From: Synechocystis sp. LKSZ1
GTDB lineage: Bacteria; Cyanobacteriota; Cyanobacteriia; Cyanobacteriales; Microcystaceae
Length of the DNA: 64,000 bases
Assembly (NCBI RefSeq): GCF_040436315.1
Contig: NZ_AP031572.1
Coordinates: forward strand, 372,001-436,000
Reading direction: 5' to 3'
Of the stretch, positions 54,754 through 63,050 are shown in pieces. A model generated the notes under the pieces. The model did not search any database. It was given only the letters and a program-made list of their open reading frames with translations, and was not told the DNA's origin. Each line of letters begins with the position of its first letter. Positions within the stretch are counted from its first letter, which is position 1. Position numbers and translations under genes: made by a program.

Positions 54754-57135
54754 TCATTGGAGATAGGCCAAGGTGACACCGGCCCCGCCTTCCTCAGAAG
54801 AAGCCAACTCAAAACGCTCGACCTGGGGATGATGACTCAGGAAAGCATGAACGCCTTCTCGAAGTTTCCCCGTACCCTTACCGTGGATAATCCACAGCAC
54901 CCCTTGGTCGTCAGCACGACGCAGGGCCGCCTCTAACTGGCTTTCGGCCATTTCTACCCGCTGGCCCCGGAGATCTATAGTATTTCGCTCGGTTCTCACC
55001 AAAACCGGGGCCGCTTTAACTGGAGGTGGGGGCGGGGAGGCCGGCTTGGGGGGTGGTTCTACTTTTTTGCCATCTAGGGATTCAATCTCCGTCAGAGGTA
55101 GGGTCATCTTCATCAGGCCAAATTTGACACTGACTTCCCCGGCAGCTTCCGAAAGTTGGGTGACTTCAGCGGTTTGGCCCAGGCTGGGGAGGCGCACCCG
55201 TTCTCCCACTTTGGGTAGGTAACCCAGAGGTTTGGCTTGGGTTTTGGCCTGCTCCTTAGCCACAATTTGATTCAGGGCCTCGGTGGCCTGTTGGGCTTTT
55301 TGTCCTGAGGGTTTCCCCCGCTGGAGTTGGCGAATCACCTGGGCAATTTCGGCCTTGGCGGCCAGGATCGCCTGCTGTATTTCCTGTTCTTGGTATTGTT
55401 TGAGTTCCCGTTCCCGCGCCTGGAGGGCCGTGGCCTTGCGGGACACTTCTTGATAAAAGACCTCGGTCTGCTGGAGCAGTTTTTGGGCATTCGAAGCCTT
55501 GGCTTCCTGCTCCCGACGCTGACTTTCTAGCCCCGCAATCACCTGATTAATCTCTTCAGAAAATCCCCCTAATCGCTGTTTGGCTGTTTCAACAATCTCT
55601 GGATGTAGGCCCAGACGCTGGGCAATGGTGAGAGCATTGGAGCGGCCGGGAATGCCCCAGAGCAGACGATAGGTGGGGGAAAGGGTCTGGTCGTCAAATT
55701 CCACTGAAGCATTTTCAAAGCGTTCATCCTGGTACTTCAGGGCCTTGAGTTCGCCGTAGTGGGTACTCACCAGGGTCAGGTGGGCATGATCCGCCAGATA
55801 TTGTAACAGCGCAATGGCTAGGGCACTACCTTCCACGGGATCTGTACCAGCCCCAACTTCATCCAACAGCACCAGGGCCGAGGTCAGACCTTCAGGAGAC
55901 TGCTTCAAAGCCGCAATAATGCGAATAATCCGACGAATATGCCCCGAAAAAGTCGATAAACTCTGCTCTAGGGATTGCTCATCGCCAATATCGGCAAGTA
56001 TCTGCTCTAACCAGGGAATTTCGATCGGTTCCTTGGCAGGTAGGTAAAGGCCAACCTTCGCCATCAACATCGCCAAACCGAGGGTCTTGAGGGTAACGGT
56101 TTTGCCTCCTGTATTCGGGCCCGTGATGGCAATGACCCGAATTTTCGGATCAATCTGAACTGTAATGGGGACTACTTCAGGCCCTTTCTCCCGTTTCTGT
56201 TTCCAGACCAGCAGGGGATGGCGTAATTGCCGCAGAGTAATCGCTTGCTCTCGTGTGACCCATTGGGGGGGATTCCCTTCTAACCAAAGGCTATAGCGCA
56301 GACGAGCCGTGGCTAAATCGAGGCGAGTGGCAACGATCAACAGATGTTCCAGGTCTTCTAAACAGGCCCCGACCCGGTCACTTAGTTGGCGCAGAACAAT
56401 TTCTTCTTCTACCTGCTCCTGACGACGGGCCTGACGAAGTTTATTGCCTAAATCCACAATGGCCTGGGGTTCGACGTAGAGGGTCGCCCCACTGCTGGAG
56501 GTATCGTGAATAATGCCGGGAATCTGTTCCTTATGACTGGCCTTGATGGGAATAACAAAACGGTCATCCCGTTGGGTAATCACGGCCTCTTGAACTGCAC
56601 TTAGTTGGCGTTGCAGAAGACGATGCAGTTTTTGATAAATTTGGTCGCGGATATCCTTAAGTTTTTGACGAATGCCTGCCAGTTTGGCACTGGCCCGGTC
56701 AGCTACTTTGCCGGCCTCATCAATACAGTGGTGGATCTCCTGCTCCAGTTCAGGATAGGTACGAACATCCTCAACCAGGGCCATGAGACAAGGCAAATCT
56801 TCCTGGCCCTCGATTACCCGCCGCAAGCGTCTAACCCCGGCCAAGGTAGTGGCAATGGCCAATAGCTCAGGGCCAGACAGCAATCCTCCCAATTCCGCCC
56901 GCTCCAAGGCCTCAGTAATATCTGCAATGCCATTAAATTTCCAGTTGCTGTTTAGACTGGCCTCAATGCGTTCTACTTCCTGGGTTTGATTCAACAAGGT
57001 ACGGCTTTCGGCTTCCGTCTCCGGGGGCAGGAGTTGTTGGGCCGCGACTACCCCCAAGGACGTTTCCGCAAAGGTCGAGAGATGATGGCAAAGGCGGTTC
57101 CATTCCAGCAGGGAGAGTGTTTCGGCTTGAATCAA
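54754..57135 (-). CDS. mutS2: Endonuclease MutS2
   Basis: A 793-residue MutS2-type ATPase with a C-terminal nuclease domain. It lacks the N-terminal mismatch-recognition domain of MutS. The core and clamp helices fill the first ~300 residues, including the conserved QREDRFVIPIKASHKEQIPG-like block (ITQRDDRFVIPIKASHKE). Walker A is ITGPNTGGKTVTLKTLGLAM (about 336), Walker B LVLLDEVGAGTDPVEGSALA (about 420), and the C-terminal Smr domain has DLRGQRVEMAESQLEAAL with WIIHGKGTGKLREGVHAFL. MutS2 limits recombination and in some bacteria acts in ribosome rescue. The N-terminus starts at ATG 57135. Confidence 0.96.
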   Translation of the reverse strand: MIQAETLSLLEWNRLCHHLSTFAETSLGVVAAQQLLPPETEAESRTLLNQTQEVERIEASLNSNWKFNGIADITEALERAELGGLLSGPELLAIATTLAGVRRLRRVIEGQEDLPCLMALVEDVRTYPELEQEIHHCIDEAGKVADRASAKLAGIRQKLKDIRDQIYQKLHRLLQRQLSAVQEAVITQRDDRFVIPIKASHKEQIPGIIHDTSSSGATLYVEPQAIVDLGNKLRQARRQEQVEEEIVLRQLSDRVGACLEDLEHLLIVATRLDLATARLRYSLWLEGNPPQWVTREQAITLRQLRHPLLVWKQKREKGPEVVPITVQIDPKIRVIAITGPNTGGKTVTLKTLGLAMLMAKVGLYLPAKEPIEIPWLEQILADIGDEQSLEQSLSTFSGHIRRIIRIIAALKQSPEGLTSALVLLDEVGAGTDPVEGSALAIALLQYLADHAHLTLVSTHYGELKALKYQDERFENASVEFDDQTLSPTYRLLWGIPGRSNALTIAQRLGLHPEIVETAKQRLGGFSEEINQVIAGLESQRREQEAKASNAQKLLQQTEVFYQEVSRKATALQARERELKQYQEQEIQQAILAAKAEIAQVIRQLQRGKPSGQKAQQATEALNQIVAKEQAKTQAKPLGYLPKVGERVRLPSLGQTAEVTQLSEAAGEVSVKFGLMKMTLPLTEIESLDGKKVEPPPKPASPPPPPVKAAPVLVRTERNTIDLRGQRVEMAESQLEAALRRADDQGVLWIIHGKGTGKLREGVHAFLSHHPQVERFELASSEEGGAGVTLAYLQ

Positions 57136-57217
57136 AGGGGCACCCGGTCAAAAGTCTGCATCCTCCAAAATAGCAATAAACTTAGAGAATATCAGAAGAA
57201 AATCAACCCATCTGCCC

Positions 57218-57679
57218 ATGCTTTTACTCCCCATCTCCGCTGGCCTCTTGAGCCTGGCCCTAACGACCCAGTCCGCCCCTCTACCAACTATCCCGGTCGC
57301 GCAATCCCTCTGGCTAAGCCAAAAAGCCACGACCGCCAGTGATCTTCTGCTTAAGCTTCCCCGGCCTAAAGGCGCCCCCAGCAAACTTCAGACCCTGTTC
57401 ATGGCCAATGCCTACCAACAACAGGGCCTCAACTTTCAAACCAAGGGATTACCGGCCCCTACGGTGGACTTCTACCGTCAGGCCCTAACGAAATTGGGCT
57501 ACCAGGAAAGAACCATCAACGCCACCCAGGGCGATTGGGGTTTTAGTATTGTTTTTGATACACCTACGAGTATTAACCTGGCCCCCAAAGATAGTAGTAA
57601 GAAAGTGGTTTTGGTCATTCAGGGCACCATGATTGGCCCTGATACGATCAACCTCAACCTCCGCTGTGAAGAAATCTAG
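57218..57679 (+). CDS. Exported hypothetical protein, 153 aa
   Basis: A protein with an N-terminal hydrophobic signal (MLLLPISAGLLSLALTTQSA) followed by a Pro-rich stretch. The central region has helical LPAPTVDFYRQALTKLGYQE and a beta region (GDWGFSIVFDTPTSINLAP, KVVLVIQGTMIGPDTINLNL). I recognise no named domain. It starts 83 bp from the divergent mutS2 start. The intact IS element at 57959 sits downstream of it, so this gene and the O-methyltransferase may once have been adjacent. Confidence 0.6.
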   Translation: MLLLPISAGLLSLALTTQSAPLPTIPVAQSLWLSQKATTASDLLLKLPRPKGAPSKLQTLFMANAYQQQGLNFQTKGLPAPTVDFYRQALTKLGYQERTINATQGDWGFSIVFDTPTSINLAPKDSSKKVVLVIQGTMIGPDTINLNLRCEEI

Positions 57680-57949
57680 GCCTGGTTTAATGGCGAGAAA
57701 ACAGGTAGAAAATCTTTGGCTGTTTTGATCTGTCTAATGCAGTTTACAAGGATTTTCTGTATAGTTATCTGTCTAGTTGCTCACTAAGCTGGAAAAGCAA
57801 GCAAGATTTCATAGTAGCTTCTAGTTCAGTAAAGTACTGATTGATTTTTGAATGCCTTATTAAGCGAGGGTCTTACTCGAGGATCCTGTACCTCACTTAG
57901 TAAAAACTACTATGAGGAATTTACTAAGCCTTTGTATCTTTATCTAAAA
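57680..57949. other. Intergenic region upstream of the IS element
   Basis: About 270 bp with no gene, AT-rich and without a clear terminator or promoter. With 59144 onward it forms the original intergenic space split by the IS insertion. Confidence 0.5.
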
Positions 57950-57958
57950 GGTTCTAAT
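57950..57958. repeat. Left 9-bp target-site duplication (GGTTCTAAT)
   Basis: Identical to 59135-59143. Together they flank the IS element exactly, as expected for an IS4-family insertion. Confidence 0.9.
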
Positions 57959-58025
57959 CAGAAATATTGAATGGTTTATTTGAACCACCAAGGAATAGAC
58001 ACAACGATTCTGTAAAAGCCCAGAT

Positions 58026-59048
58026 TCAACAATTTACCACTAACTCTCTTAGCCAGTGTACATAACTTATTTTTTCACACATAAATGCCTGTAAATACCG
58101 TAGCTTATCTAATAAAGATTCCCCAAACTCTTTCGGAATTCTTACCAATCTCAACATTAAATATCCAATCAGGCAACTATAAATCTGAATCTCTATTCCG
58201 TTTGTATTTTTAGTGATTAGCCTGTCCAACTTTAAGTGCATTTTTAAGAACTTCCATAATAGTTCTATTTGCCAACGCAATCGATAAAACTCAGCTATCT
58301 CTTCATTACTTATTCCTCCCTCTCCCTCTTCTGGTAAATTTGTTGCCAACCTAAACTCTGTTCTTTCTTCTCTATCACTAAATACTACTACTCTTCCTTC
58401 TAGCTTTTCCTTCCCACTTCCTATTTCATACTTTCCATTTTCCAGCATATTTAAGCTTATATTGTTCTTTGTTCTTAACACAAAGTAACGCTCTTTCTCT
58501 TCTTGCAGTTTTGCTATTCTTGCTAGACTACAAAATCCTCTATCCATTATCCCAACTCCATTCTCTGGCGTTGCTTCTATCGTTTCATTCCCATATTTAC
58601 TATCATGCCCTTGACCAAAATTAATTACTATTCCTCCTGGGGCTCCTGTGTCTAAATTAATCCCACTAAATAGTTTTACCTGATGATGTCCTTGTCTCCA
58701 TAATAATTTGCTCGTTAACGATATCACTGTTGAGTCCAGTGGAAACAAAACCAGTTCCCTTTTTTCTGGTTCTCGAGAGACTTCTACTTCTTTTTTTAGC
58801 TTTTTTAATATTTCTTTAAAAACCTTTGGGTTTCGCTTTTTACTTGCTTTTGAGAAGGTCGATATATCTACTGACTCTCCTCTCGCGTTTAATCTCTTGA
58901 ATTGACTTCTCATGCTTGTTTGGCTTTGGTCTAGCACGAAACTTAGCCAAATTGAGACAAACTTAAAGGTGTCCAGTTCTGGATAATCCTTTTTGGGCAA
59001 GTGACCCAGATGCTTTTGCACAACTTGAGGAAAGTTTGATATAATCAT
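58026..59048 (-). CDS. IS4-family transposase
   Basis: A 340-residue DDE transposase. The N-terminal region (PQVVQKHLGHLPKKDYPELD) is a DNA-binding part. The first catalytic Asp is in VLFPLDSTVISLTS, the second in GVGIMDRGFCS, and the Glu in the IS4 signature YRLRWQIELLWKFLKMHLKL (Y-2-R-3-E-6-K). All key residues are intact and there is no frameshift, so it could be active. It is the only gene of the element at 57959-59134. Confidence 0.92.
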   Translation of the reverse strand: MIISNFPQVVQKHLGHLPKKDYPELDTFKFVSIWLSFVLDQSQTSMRSQFKRLNARGESVDISTFSKASKKRNPKVFKEILKKLKKEVEVSREPEKRELVLFPLDSTVISLTSKLLWRQGHHQVKLFSGINLDTGAPGGIVINFGQGHDSKYGNETIEATPENGVGIMDRGFCSLARIAKLQEEKERYFVLRTKNNISLNMLENGKYEIGSGKEKLEGRVVVFSDREERTEFRLATNLPEEGEGGISNEEIAEFYRLRWQIELLWKFLKMHLKLDRLITKNTNGIEIQIYSCLIGYLMLRLVRIPKEFGESLLDKLRYLQAFMCEKISYVHWLRELVVNC

Positions 59049-59069
59049 ATTCAGTTATTTTGATTTTGT

Positions 59070-59095
59070 GCCCCTAATTATACAAGTTTAGGGGC
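59070..59095. other. Perfect 8-bp hairpin at the IS right end
   Basis: GCCCCTAA at 59070-59077 pairs exactly with TTAGGGGC at 59088-59095 around a 10-nt loop, 22 bp upstream of the transposase start on the minus strand. Such hairpins in some IS elements block or attenuate outside transcription into the transposase. Confidence 0.7.
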
Positions 59096-59134
59096 TTTAC
59101 CTTTTTGATTTTCTTCTAACATTCAACACTTCTG

Positions 59135-59143
59135 GGTTCTAAT
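59135..59143. repeat. Right 9-bp target-site duplication (GGTTCTAAT)
   Basis: Identical to 57950-57958, directly after the right inverted repeat of the IS element. Confidence 0.9.
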
Positions 59144-59175
59144 ATATCCTTTTATACACAGGCTTTAAAGACAAA

Positions 59176-60240
59176 ATGATGCAGACATCATCTCAAGTTG
59201 AAACGACTTCAATGTCATCTCAGGCCATGGAATCACCTCCACCGCAAATGGCCCTGATGCAAATGATCACTAGCTATTGGGTGTCACAATCTATTTACGC
59301 CGCGGCTAAGCTTGGCATTGCTGACCATTTAGCCACTGGAGAAAAGAGCTACAAAGAGCTGGCAACAGTAACCTATACCCATGAGCAGTCTCTCTATCGT
59401 CTGTTGCGGGCCCTGGCCAGTGTAGGCATCTTCACTGAAACGTCAGTAGGACAATTTGCCATGACACCGTTATCAGCTTTTCTCCAGAGTGATACTCCCA
59501 GCTCCTTGCGAGATGTCGCGATCATGATGGGGGATCGTGAACACTATGGCAGTTGGGGCAACATTTTGCACGCCATTAAGACGGGTAACAGCGGATTTGA
59601 GCAACTTTTTGGCATGAATGTGTTTGAGTATTATGCTCAAAACCCTGAACCTGCTGACATTTTCGACCGGGCGATGACGAGTTTTTCTAGTATTGAAAAT
59701 GCCGCCGTGAGTTCGGATTATGACTTCTCATCTATCAATACTCTGGTGGATGTGGCTGGTGGTCATGGTAGTTTGCTGACCTCTATCCTGAAAGCCAATC
59801 CCAGCCTGAATGGGATTTTGTTTGATATGCCAGAGGTAATTGAGCGGGCCAAGGCTCACATGGCAACCAGTGGAGTCAGCGATCGCTGCCAATTATTGAG
59901 CGGCAACTTTTTTGAATCCGTTCCTGGTGGAGCAGATGCCTATATTCTTAAACACATCATCCATGATTGGGACGATGAACGGGCGGCAGTCATACTCAAG
60001 CAATGCCATCAGGCCATGGCAAATAATGGCAGAGTTTTGGTTGTAGAGCAAGTCATTCCTCCTGGGAACGATCCCTTTGTCGGCAAACTTTTAGATGTCA
60101 ATATGTTAGTGATGTGTCCCGGCGGCAAGGAGCGCACATCAGAGGAATTCCGCGCTCTATTGGCTCAAGCTGGATTTAACATGACCCGAATTGTCCCGAC
60201 CCAAGGCCTTGTCAGCGTTATCGAAGGTATAAAGATGTAA
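59176..60240 (+). CDS. SAM-dependent O-methyltransferase (ASMT-like)
   Basis: A 354-residue small-molecule O-methyltransferase of the plant OMT/ASMT/hydroxyneurosporene type. The N-terminal dimerisation winged-helix has ITSYWVSQSIYAAAKLGIAD and LYRLLRALASVGIF. The SAM site is TLVDVAGGHGSLLTSILKAN, followed by LFDMPEVIERA. The catalytic His is in LKHIIHDWDDERA. Both parts are complete. The natural substrate is unknown; such enzymes act in carotenoid, phenolic and secondary metabolism. The only HIP1 octamer I saw in the window is at 59879-59886 inside it, which could mean foreign origin. It starts 33 bp after the IS duplication. Confidence 0.9.
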   Translation: MMQTSSQVETTSMSSQAMESPPPQMALMQMITSYWVSQSIYAAAKLGIADHLATGEKSYKELATVTYTHEQSLYRLLRALASVGIFTETSVGQFAMTPLSAFLQSDTPSSLRDVAIMMGDREHYGSWGNILHAIKTGNSGFEQLFGMNVFEYYAQNPEPADIFDRAMTSFSSIENAAVSSDYDFSSINTLVDVAGGHGSLLTSILKANPSLNGILFDMPEVIERAKAHMATSGVSDRCQLLSGNFFESVPGGADAYILKHIIHDWDDERAAVILKQCHQAMANNGRVLVVEQVIPPGNDPFVGKLLDVNMLVMCPGGKERTSEEFRALLAQAGFNMTRIVPTQGLVSVIEGIKM

Positions 60241-60251
60241 ATCGCACCCTA

Positions 60252-60425
60252 ATGATCGATGGAAACTGGCTACCCCAAGGAGAGTTAACCCATGCAAAGT
60301 GGGAGAGCCCCCTACTGTTGTCGATGCTGACTTGGCAGTTTCGGACACAGAATAGCCTGGCCCTCTGGCCCACTCATCTTTCTAAGGGATTGCTTGTCCT
60401 TCGGCAGGGGGCCTGGACGAGATAG
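60252..60425 (+). CDS. Possible small ORF, 57 aa
   Basis: An open frame with ATG 60252 and stop 60423-60425, reading MIDGNWLPQGELTHAKWESP to the C-terminus WTR. It is Trp- and Leu-rich and has no recognised domain. It begins 11 bp after the methyltransferase stop, and may be a real small protein, a remnant or chance. No clear ribosome-binding site was seen. Confidence 0.25.
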   Translation: MIDGNWLPQGELTHAKWESPLLLSMLTWQFRTQNSLALWPTHLSKGLLVLRQGAWTR

Positions 60426-60434
60426 TTTCAACCC

Positions 60435-60512
60435 ATGACAGGGGTGATGATCTTAGAAATCTTGATTTTAGGGAGTATTGTTGCCGCTTGGTTGATTTCC
60501 CTACTGAAATAA
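60435..60512 (+). CDS. Possible 25-aa single-helix membrane peptide
   Basis: ATG 60435 to TAA 60512 gives MTGVMILEILILGSIVAAWL followed by ISLLK. It is almost entirely one membrane helix with a Lys at the end, like many cyanobacterial one-helix subunits, but it does not match PetN, PetL, PsbM, Psb30 or PsaM as I know them. Support is limited to hydrophobicity and an uninterrupted frame. Confidence 0.3.
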   Translation: MTGVMILEILILGSIVAAWLISLLK

Positions 60513-60686
60513 TCAGTAATAATCAGTGTTGGATTGAGTTGAAAGTTCAGACCTGTGCATTAACGCTTTCTTCGTACCCAGAAAGCTGAGCGATGACTTC
60601 TCCTCATTTTTGTGCCCCAGCTTGCAGGGGGGAGTCAGTCTATTCGCTATGCTGAATGATCGAGAATTTCTTTGCCTGAAACCAGC

Positions 60687-62078
60687 ATGGCCAATTTAAC
60701 CCCTAATCCCAGCTATAGTCTTAACCTCCGCCTTGAATTACCCAACCAATCGGGCACCCTGGCCCGTGTTACCCAGGCCATTGCCGACCAAGGGGGTAGT
60801 TTTGGTCAAATCTCCCTCATTGACAGCAACCTCAAAATTACCCAACGAGAGATTACTGTTAATGCCTCTAGTGAAGAGCATGCCGATAGGATTGTGGAAG
60901 CGGTTAAAGGCCTAGAGGGGATCCAGTTACTCAGTGTATCTGACCGAACCTTTGACCTGCACCAAGGGGGCAAAATCACTGTCCAAAGTCGTATTCCTCT
61001 AACCGCCCAATCGGACTTGGCCATGGCTTATACTCCTGGGGTTGGCCGCATTTGCAAGGCCATTGCCCAGGATCCCGAACAGGTTTATAAGCTGACCATT
61101 AAGCGTAATACAGTGGCCGTCGTGACCGATGGCAGTGCGGTTTTAGGTCTGGGAAATCTTGGCCCTGAGGCGGCCCTGCCGGTGATGGAAGGCAAGGCCA
61201 TGCTCTTTAAGGAGTTTGCGGGCATTGATGCTTTTCCCATTTGCCTAGCGACCCAGGATACGGAGGAAATTATTACAGCGGTTAAACAGATTGCTCCTGT
61301 CTTTGGTGGGGTGAACCTAGAGGATATTGCGGCCCCCCGCTGCTTTGAAATTGAGGCTCGTCTGCGGGCGGAATTGAATATTCCCGTTTTCCACGACGAC
61401 CAACATGGCACCGCTATTGTTACTCTGGCGGCCCTCTTCAATGCTCTCAAACTGGTTCATAAAACTCTCGAAAGTGTCCGTATTGTGATCAATGGGGCCG
61501 GGGCCGCAGGCCTGGCCATCGCCGCTCTCTTGCAAAAAGCCGGAGCTACCAACATTTGGATTTGTGATTCTAAAGGGATTTTGTCCAAAGCCCGGACTGA
61601 CCTCAATCCCCAAAAATTGGCCTACGCGGTTGAGGCTCAGGGAAGCCTCGCCGATGCGATGCAAGGGGCCGATGTCTTTCTGGGGGTCAGTGCGCCGGGG
61701 GTGGTTTCCCCGGTTATGGTACGTTCCATGGCCCAGGAGCCGATTGTCTTTGCCATGGCTAATCCAATTCCCGAAATTCAACCGGAGCTCATTCACGATG
61801 ACGTTGCCGTGATGGCCACAGGGCGCAGTGACTATCCCAATCAAATTAACAATGTCTTGGCCTTCCCTGGTGTCTTTCGTGGGGCTTTGGACTGCCGTGC
61901 TCGCACGATTACGGATACGATGTATTTAGAAGCCGCAAAGGCCATTGCTTCACTGGTCTCTCCCAGTACCCTAGACCGAGAACATATTGTCCCCTCCGTC
62001 TTTGATGCTCGGGTGGCCAGCACCGTTGCCAGTGCCGTACTATTGGCAGCACGAGCTGAGGGAATTGCCGCTTGCTAA
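60687..62078 (+). CDS. Malic enzyme with N-terminal ACT domain
   Basis: A 463-residue NAD(P)-dependent malic enzyme that converts malate to pyruvate and CO2. The N-terminal ~75 residues are an ACT domain (LELPNQSGTLARVTQAIADQ) that suggests amino-acid control. The catalytic part has SDLAMAYTPGVGRICKAIAQ, DGSAVLGLGNLGPEAALPVM, and the metal site EDIAAPRCFEIEARL plus HDDQHGTAIV. The Rossmann dinucleotide motif is VINGAGAAGLAIAALLQKAG. It matches the cyanobacterial ACT-malic enzyme type (Synechocystis Slr0721-like). TTG 60672 would add five codons; ATG 60687 was chosen. Confidence 0.94.
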   Translation: MANLTPNPSYSLNLRLELPNQSGTLARVTQAIADQGGSFGQISLIDSNLKITQREITVNASSEEHADRIVEAVKGLEGIQLLSVSDRTFDLHQGGKITVQSRIPLTAQSDLAMAYTPGVGRICKAIAQDPEQVYKLTIKRNTVAVVTDGSAVLGLGNLGPEAALPVMEGKAMLFKEFAGIDAFPICLATQDTEEIITAVKQIAPVFGGVNLEDIAAPRCFEIEARLRAELNIPVFHDDQHGTAIVTLAALFNALKLVHKTLESVRIVINGAGAAGLAIAALLQKAGATNIWICDSKGILSKARTDLNPQKLAYAVEAQGSLADAMQGADVFLGVSAPGVVSPVMVRSMAQEPIVFAMANPIPEIQPELIHDDVAVMATGRSDYPNQINNVLAFPGVFRGALDCRARTITDTMYLEAAKAIASLVSPSTLDREHIVPSVFDARVASTVASAVLLAARAEGIAAC

Positions 62079-62100
62079 TGACACGATTACGCTAGGCATT

Positions 62101-62868
62101 ATGGGGAAAGTTAATCGGCCGCCACGGTCATCCAATCGTCAAGATACTGGAGAAATTCCCGAGATTCTGCGTGACGGGCCGACGGTCGCCAGCCCAAGCC
62201 GAGGGGGGGCGGTCTATGTTTGGTTGATGGGGGTCGCAGGGGCTTTACTTTTAGGCTTAGGCAGTCTGTGGTGGTTCCAATCTCGGCCAGTACCGGTCGT
62301 TCAATCAACCCCCTCCCCCCAGGCTAGTCCCCCCCCAGAGAAAATTGATAATATTCTCGGTCATCTTCCCTATGCGGAAGCGCCTGCCCAAGAATTAAAA
62401 GTCATTCGTGCCGATGGGCAACTGCGCCTACGGCGGACTGCTGCAGTTCAATTCCTCTCAATGCAAGCCGCCGCTCGGGCCAGCGGGGTAAATTTAGTCC
62501 CGCTGTCGGCCTTTCGTTCTATTGAAGAGCAGAATCGCCTATTTTTTACCGTCAAACAACAGCGGAACCAGGCCACCCGTAAACGGGCCGAGGTTAGTGC
62601 TCCCCCTGGTTACAGCGAACATCACACGGGTTATGCCCTTGATATTGGGGATGGTAATGTTCCCGCCACCAATCTCCTGGTTACCTTTGAAAAAACCCCA
62701 GCCTTCCGATGGCTCCAGGCTAATGCAGCCCGCTATAGTTTTGAGCTTTCCTTTGCCCCCAATAATCCTCAGGGCGTTAGTTATGAACCTTGGCATTGGC
62801 GTTACGTGGGAGACCGTCAGAGCCTAGAAACGTTCTACAAGGCCCGTAATCTTCCGAAGGCCCAGTAA
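62101..62868 (+). CDS. D-alanyl-D-alanine carboxypeptidase (VanY family), membrane-anchored
   Basis: A 255-residue zinc peptidase. A membrane anchor lies near residues 37-58 (VYVWLMGVAGALLLGLGSLW), so the catalytic domain faces the periplasm. The VanY core has LSAFRSIEEQNRLFF, the zinc motif GYSEHHTGYALDIGDG (His and Asp) and the second His in EPWHWRYVG. It trims the terminal D-Ala of peptidoglycan stem peptides. The frame is open from 61987 inside malic enzyme; ATG 62101 gives a sensible start 22 bp after that gene's stop. Confidence 0.92.
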   Translation: MGKVNRPPRSSNRQDTGEIPEILRDGPTVASPSRGGAVYVWLMGVAGALLLGLGSLWWFQSRPVPVVQSTPSPQASPPPEKIDNILGHLPYAEAPAQELKVIRADGQLRLRRTAAVQFLSMQAAARASGVNLVPLSAFRSIEEQNRLFFTVKQQRNQATRKRAEVSAPPGYSEHHTGYALDIGDGNVPATNLLVTFEKTPAFRWLQANAARYSFELSFAPNNPQGVSYEPWHWRYVGDRQSLETFYKARNLPKAQ

Positions 62869-62999
62869 GTATCTGTTTCGGTTAAGCAACTATAAGCATA
62901 GCCAATCAAGTAATGCTTAACCTAACCGTTGTAGTGTCGTGGACTGAAGAAAGGTACTAGTGCTGAGTTCAAAGAGAGTGGCAACGGCTGACTGCACCC

Positions 63000-63050
63000 C
63001 TTGTGTAGTAGAGCTTCAGAGATTTAGGATGGTCTACTAGGCCTACACAA
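63000..63050. repeat. Dispersed intergenic repeat copy with inverted ends
   Basis: 63000-63032 resembles 51049-51080 (shared GTGTAG, GCTTCA and GATTTAG blocks). Its ends TTGTGTAG at 63001-63008 and CTACACAA at 63043-63050 are perfect inverted repeats, and TAGA/TCTA adjoin them. The last part includes the aat stop codon, so the structure may act as a terminator for aat. Confidence 0.6.

Larger units (their letters stand above)
57959..59134 (-). mobile_element. Intact IS4-family insertion sequence, 1176 bp
   Basis: The element is bounded by imperfect inverted repeats: CAGAAATATTGAATG at 57959-57973 and, reading the complement from 59134, CAGAAGTGTTGAATG; 13 of 15 positions match. A 9-bp direct duplication GGTTCTAAT lies at each side. 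It carries one transposase gene on the minus strand, and the whole unit is AT-rich against GC-richer flanks. Both ends start with CAG. The single clean gene and exact duplication suggest a recent insertion. A hairpin at 59070-59095 lies between the right end and the transposase start. Confidence 0.92.

Noticed and set aside
58012-59101. IS ends at GTAAAAGCCC and GGGGCTTTAC
   Set aside because: These loosely matching ends have no target duplication; the CAGAA...GAATG ends with flanking GGTTCTAAT fit better.
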